Shown: positions 52,864-55,389 of the stretch, piece after piece
Position numbering within the stretch: the stretch's first letter is position 1
Layout: each line of letters starts with the position of its first letter
Source of the DNA: Clostridiales bacterium
GTDB taxonomy: Bacteria > Bacillota > Sulfobacillia > RBS10-35
DNA length: 55,389 bases
Reading direction: 5' to 3'
Assembly: GCA_018729555.1 (NCBI GenBank)
Contig: JAHHQG010000029.1
Span: 1-55,389 of the forward strand
Program-made: the position numbers and the translations under genes
Notes under the pieces: generated by a model
Databases searched by the model: none
What the model saw: only the letters and a program-made list of their open reading frames with translations
What the model was told of the DNA's origin: nothing

Positions 52864-53762
52864 ACCGGCAGGCGGCGGCCCTGGCCCTTTTCACCATCGT
52901 CTTCTGGTCCTCCTCCTATACGGCCATCCGCATCGGGCTGGAGGACTTTTCGCCGGGGCCGCTGGCCTTCCTCCGCTTTGCCGTGGCCAGCGCCGCCCTT
53001 CTTCTCTTGGCGCCGGTCCTGGGGGTGAAAAGGCCGGAGCGGCAGGATATGGGGCTCATCCTTCTGGCAGGGTTCCTCGGGATCGCCCTTTACCACACAG
53101 CCCTCAACTACGGGGAGACCCGGGTGCCGGCGGGGACGGCCGCCCTCCTCATCGCGTTTGCGCCGGCCTTTACCGCCACTCTCGCCCACTTCCTTTTGGG
53201 GGAGCGCCTGAGGCCCCTCCAGTGGGTCGGGGTGGCCCTGGGCCTTTTGGGGGTGGGCCTCATCACGTGGGGGAGCGGCGATTGGGGGTGGCGCTGGTCG
53301 GCCCTGGCCATCGTCGGGGCTGCCTTGAGCACATCCCTCTTCTTCATCGTGGAAAAGGTCCTCTTCCGGCGGTATAGCCCCGCCGCCGTCACCGTCTACG
53401 CCTCCGCTGCCGGCCTCCTCTTCCTCCTTCCCTTCGCCCCCGGCGCATGGCGGGAGCTTTCTTCGGCGACGCCAGAAGGCATCGGCGCCGCCATCTACCT
53501 GGGGGTCTTCCCGGGAGCCTTGGCCTACCTCACGTGGAACCGGGCGCTCCAGCTCTCGGCCACCGGCTCCGTCACGTCCTTCCTCTACCTGGCCCCGGTG
53601 GTGGCCATGGGGGTGGCCCATCGGGTCCTGGGGGAGATCCCTTCGGCCCTTTCGGCCCTGGGTGGCGGGGTTGTCCTGGCGGGGGTGATCCTCGCCAGCC
53701 AAAGGCCGTCTCCCCAAGGGGCGAGGGTTTGCCTCCCGGAGAGGGGGGCACCGGGGCGATAG
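52860..53762 (+). CDS. EamA/DMT-family transporter
   Basis: A 300-residue protein with ten membrane helices in two EamA repeats: the first starts F-T-I-V-F-W-S-S-S-Y-T-A-I-R-I-G-L (10-26) with G-P-L-A-F-L-R-F-A, the second around 145-280 with G-V-F-P-G-A-L-A-Y-L-T-W-N-R-A. Drug/metabolite transporter superfamily, often amino acid or metabolite exporters; substrate not readable. ATG 52860 overlaps the aconitase stop by 4 bp. Confidence 0.9.
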   Translation: MNRQAAALALFTIVFWSSSYTAIRIGLEDFSPGPLAFLRFAVASAALLLLAPVLGVKRPERQDMGLILLAGFLGIALYHTALNYGETRVPAGTAALLIAFAPAFTATLAHFLLGERLRPLQWVGVALGLLGVGLITWGSGDWGWRWSALAIVGAALSTSLFFIVEKVLFRRYSPAAVTVYASAAGLLFLLPFAPGAWRELSSATPEGIGAAIYLGVFPGALAYLTWNRALQLSATGSVTSFLYLAPVVAMGVAHRVLGEIPSALSALGGGVVLAGVILASQRPSPQGARVCLPERGAPGR

Positions 53763-53782
53763 GAGCCGGACCCAAGCCCCGG

Positions 53783-54823
53783 GTGTTGCATCTCATCCGG
53801 AGCGCCCAGGGGGGCATGCGCCGGCATGTCCTGGACCTTTCGGCGGAGCTCCGTCGGCGGGGCTGGGAGGTGGTGGTGGCGGGTCCGGGGATGGCGAAGG
53901 ACCTCCCGGTGCCCACCCTGCCTGGCCCCGGCCAGGGAAAGGCCAGGGAATCGCTCCGGGCCCTTCTGGAAGACGAAAATCCCGTCATCCTCCACGTCCA
54001 CGGGTGGACCGCCCTCTCCCTGGCCCTCTCCGTCAAGCCCGTCCTTCCCCTCTTTTTCACCGCCCACACCCTTCTTCCGCCCTGGGAGAGCCCCCTCCGC
54101 CGCCTGGGGGTGCTCCATCTCCTCCGGAAGGCCCGGGGAAAGGAAATCCTCTTCTTCGCCGTTTCCAAGGCCGTGGGGGAGGAACTCCTAGCTGCCGGGG
54201 TGCCGGAAGAAAAGGTGGTGGTCCTGCCGCCCGGGGTGAAGGTCCCCTTGAGGGAGGAGGGGGAGAAGGAACGCCTTCCCCTTCCCCCTCCCGGCGTCTT
54301 GCGGATCGGGGTGGCCAGCCGCTTCAGCCGGGAAAAGGGCCTGGACGTCCTTCTCTGCGCCCTGTCGCGCCTTCCCCGGGGGGCGCCCTGGCATCTTTTC
54401 CTTGCGGGAAGCGGACCGTTGGAAGGGGATCTCCACCGCAGGGTGAAACGCTATGGCCTGGAGGGCCAGGTGACCTTCCTTGGCTTTCGGCCGTCCCTCG
54501 CGGGGTTTTACGAGGCCATCCACCTCCTGGCGGTGCCCTCGCGCCAGGAAGGGTTGGGCCTTTCGGCCCTGGAAGCCATGGCGCTTGGAAAGCCCGTGGT
54601 GGCCAGCCGGGTCGGGGGCCTCCCGGAGGTGGTAGCCGACGGAGAGACGGGGTTTCTTTTGCCGCCGGGGGACTGCCGCGCCTGGGCCCAAGGGCTGGAG
54701 GCCATCCTCCACCTTCCCCGAGCCCGGCTGGAGGCCATGGGCCGGGCGGCGAAGGCGCGGGCGGCGAGGTGGCCCTTTGAAGGGGTGGTGGATCGGGTGG
54801 AACAAGCCTACCGGCTGCGTTGA
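53783..54823 (+). CDS. GT4-family glycosyltransferase
   Basis: About 346 residues of GT-B fold. N-terminal V-L-H-L-I-R-S-A-Q-G-G-M-R-R-H (acceptor-domain glycine motif), L-H-V-H-G-W-T-A-L, G-V-A-S-R-F-S-R-E-K-G-L-D-V-L-L, and the E-x7-E retaining motif in Q-E-G-L-G-L-S-A-L-E-A-M-A-L-G-K-P-V-V. Nucleotide sugar and acceptor are unknown; a cell-surface glycan or glycolipid is likely. GTG 53783 gives the family N-terminus but has no good RBS; ATA 53759 with upstream G-rich sequence is another possibility. Follows the EamA gene by about 20 bp. Confidence 0.85.
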   Translation: MLHLIRSAQGGMRRHVLDLSAELRRRGWEVVVAGPGMAKDLPVPTLPGPGQGKARESLRALLEDENPVILHVHGWTALSLALSVKPVLPLFFTAHTLLPPWESPLRRLGVLHLLRKARGKEILFFAVSKAVGEELLAAGVPEEKVVVLPPGVKVPLREEGEKERLPLPPPGVLRIGVASRFSREKGLDVLLCALSRLPRGAPWHLFLAGSGPLEGDLHRRVKRYGLEGQVTFLGFRPSLAGFYEAIHLLAVPSRQEGLGLSALEAMALGKPVVASRVGGLPEVVADGETGFLLPPGDCRAWAQGLEAILHLPRARLEAMGRAAKARAARWPFEGVVDRVEQAYRLR

Positions 54824-54904
54824 AGGAAAAGGGTATTTCCGGTTATGGTGGGAACGTCCGGGGAGGACCCCCGGGGAGACGGTAGGAAGGAAAGGTGGCG
54901 CCTT

Positions 54905-55345
54905 TTGGAACGGACGCTGGTCCTGGTGAAACCCGATGGTGTGCAGCGGCGGCTGGTGGGGGAGATCATCTCCCGTTTGGAACGGCGGGGCCTAAAGCTT
55001 CTGGGGATGAAGCTCCTCAAGCCTTCTCGGTCCCTGGCGGAAAAGCATTACGAGAGCCTAAAGGACCGCCCCTTTTATCCCTCCCTCATCGACTTTTTGA
55101 CCTCGGGCCCGGTGGTGGCCATGGTCTGGGAAGGGCCCAAGGCGGTGGAGGCGGTGCGCCAGACCCTGGGGGCCACCGATCCCCTGAAGGCAGCTCCGGG
55201 AACCATCCGGGGGGATCTGGGGCTTCACATCCAGATGAACCTGGCCCATGGTTCCGACAGCCCCGAGACGGCGGAGCGGGAAGTGAACCTCTGGTTTTCA
55301 CCGGAGGAACTGGTGACATGGAAGGCGGCCGATGAAGGGTCGTGA
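54905..55345 (+). CDS. ndk: Nucleoside diphosphate kinase
   Basis: A 146-residue NDK that equilibrates nucleoside triphosphate pools. E-R-T-L-V-L-V-K-P-D-G-V-Q-R at the start and N-L-A-H-G-S-D-S-P-E-T-A-E-R-E-V with the phosphohistidine His115. The frame is open upstream to ATG 54845, but TTG 54905, 6-7 nt after GGAAGGAAAGGTGG, gives the exact family N-terminus and puts the active His at its usual number. Last gene in the window. Confidence 0.95.
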   Translation: MERTLVLVKPDGVQRRLVGEIISRLERRGLKLLGMKLLKPSRSLAEKHYESLKDRPFYPSLIDFLTSGPVVAMVWEGPKAVEAVRQTLGATDPLKAAPGTIRGDLGLHIQMNLAHGSDSPETAEREVNLWFSPEELVTWKAADEGS

Positions 55346-55389
55346 ACAGCTTGTCGAAACATAGTCAGACATAGGCAAACATATGTGCT

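Overview
The window (55,389 bp, visibly GC-rich) looks like a chromosome segment of an endospore-forming, probably thermophilic, high-GC member of the Bacillota near the Bacilli. The evidence is a BofC-like protein beside the ruv genes, a SigI/RsgI pair, a YlxY-type inactive deacetylase, a YpdA-type putative bacillithiol reductase, FabI, ResA/CcdA-type cytochrome c maturation proteins, HemE/HemH/HemY of the coproporphyrin-dependent haem route, and Bacillus-like gene order (pheS-pheT...zapA-polX...mutS2; yebC-bofC-ruvC-ruvA-ruvB-queA-tgt). No rRNA, tRNA, CRISPR array, phage or intact insertion sequence is visible. I cannot name the genus.

Layout. 1-2.5 kb: an MFS transporter cut close to the window edge, then a graveyard of decayed transposase genes (IS256-like and IstB-like, minus strand). 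2.5-6 kb: DoxX-like protein, a polytopic membrane protein with two histidine motifs, a decayed minus-strand ORF, and a glutaryl-CoA-dehydrogenase-like enzyme. 5.9-7.3 kb: promoter, attenuator-like leader and infC-rpmI-rplT, with IF3 starting at ATC. 7.3-16.6 kb: fabI (minus), then ypdA-pheS-pheT-ABC-F-zapA-polX. 16.6-17.4 kb: an unexplained stretch with a broken ORF. 17.4-24.2 kb: ylxY-like and thiN (minus), mutS2 (plus), class A PBP (minus). 24.3-38 kb: a long plus-strand run, tyrS-nadE-yebC-bofC-ruvCAB-DUF2905-sigI-rsgI-queA-tgt, then a methylmalonyl-CoA-mutase-like gene with acyl-CoA carboxylase parts, and 5-FCL. 38-45 kb: hemE-hemH (minus) divergent from hemY; an Lgt-like/TlpA fusion and ccdA (minus) divergent from resA-MFS-RND pump. 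48.5-55.4 kb: a NarL-type two-component system (minus), aconitase, EamA transporter, glycosyltransferase and ndk.

Themes. Genes are packed with many ATGA/GTGA/CTGA overlaps. Several genes (polX, DUF2905, 5-FCL, hemE, an MFS gene and an RND gene) appear to start at CTG, judged from family alignment and in some cases a well-placed ribosome binding site. Several proteins look catalytically altered: PolX seems to have lost its polymerase aspartates but keeps a complete PHP nuclease domain; the mutase-like protein lacks the B12 domain and the usual active-site segment; the YlxY-like protein lacks the metal-binding Asp pair; the Lgt-like half of the TlpA fusion lacks the usual catalytic His. Three convergent gene pairs overlap at their 3' ends with no terminator between them.
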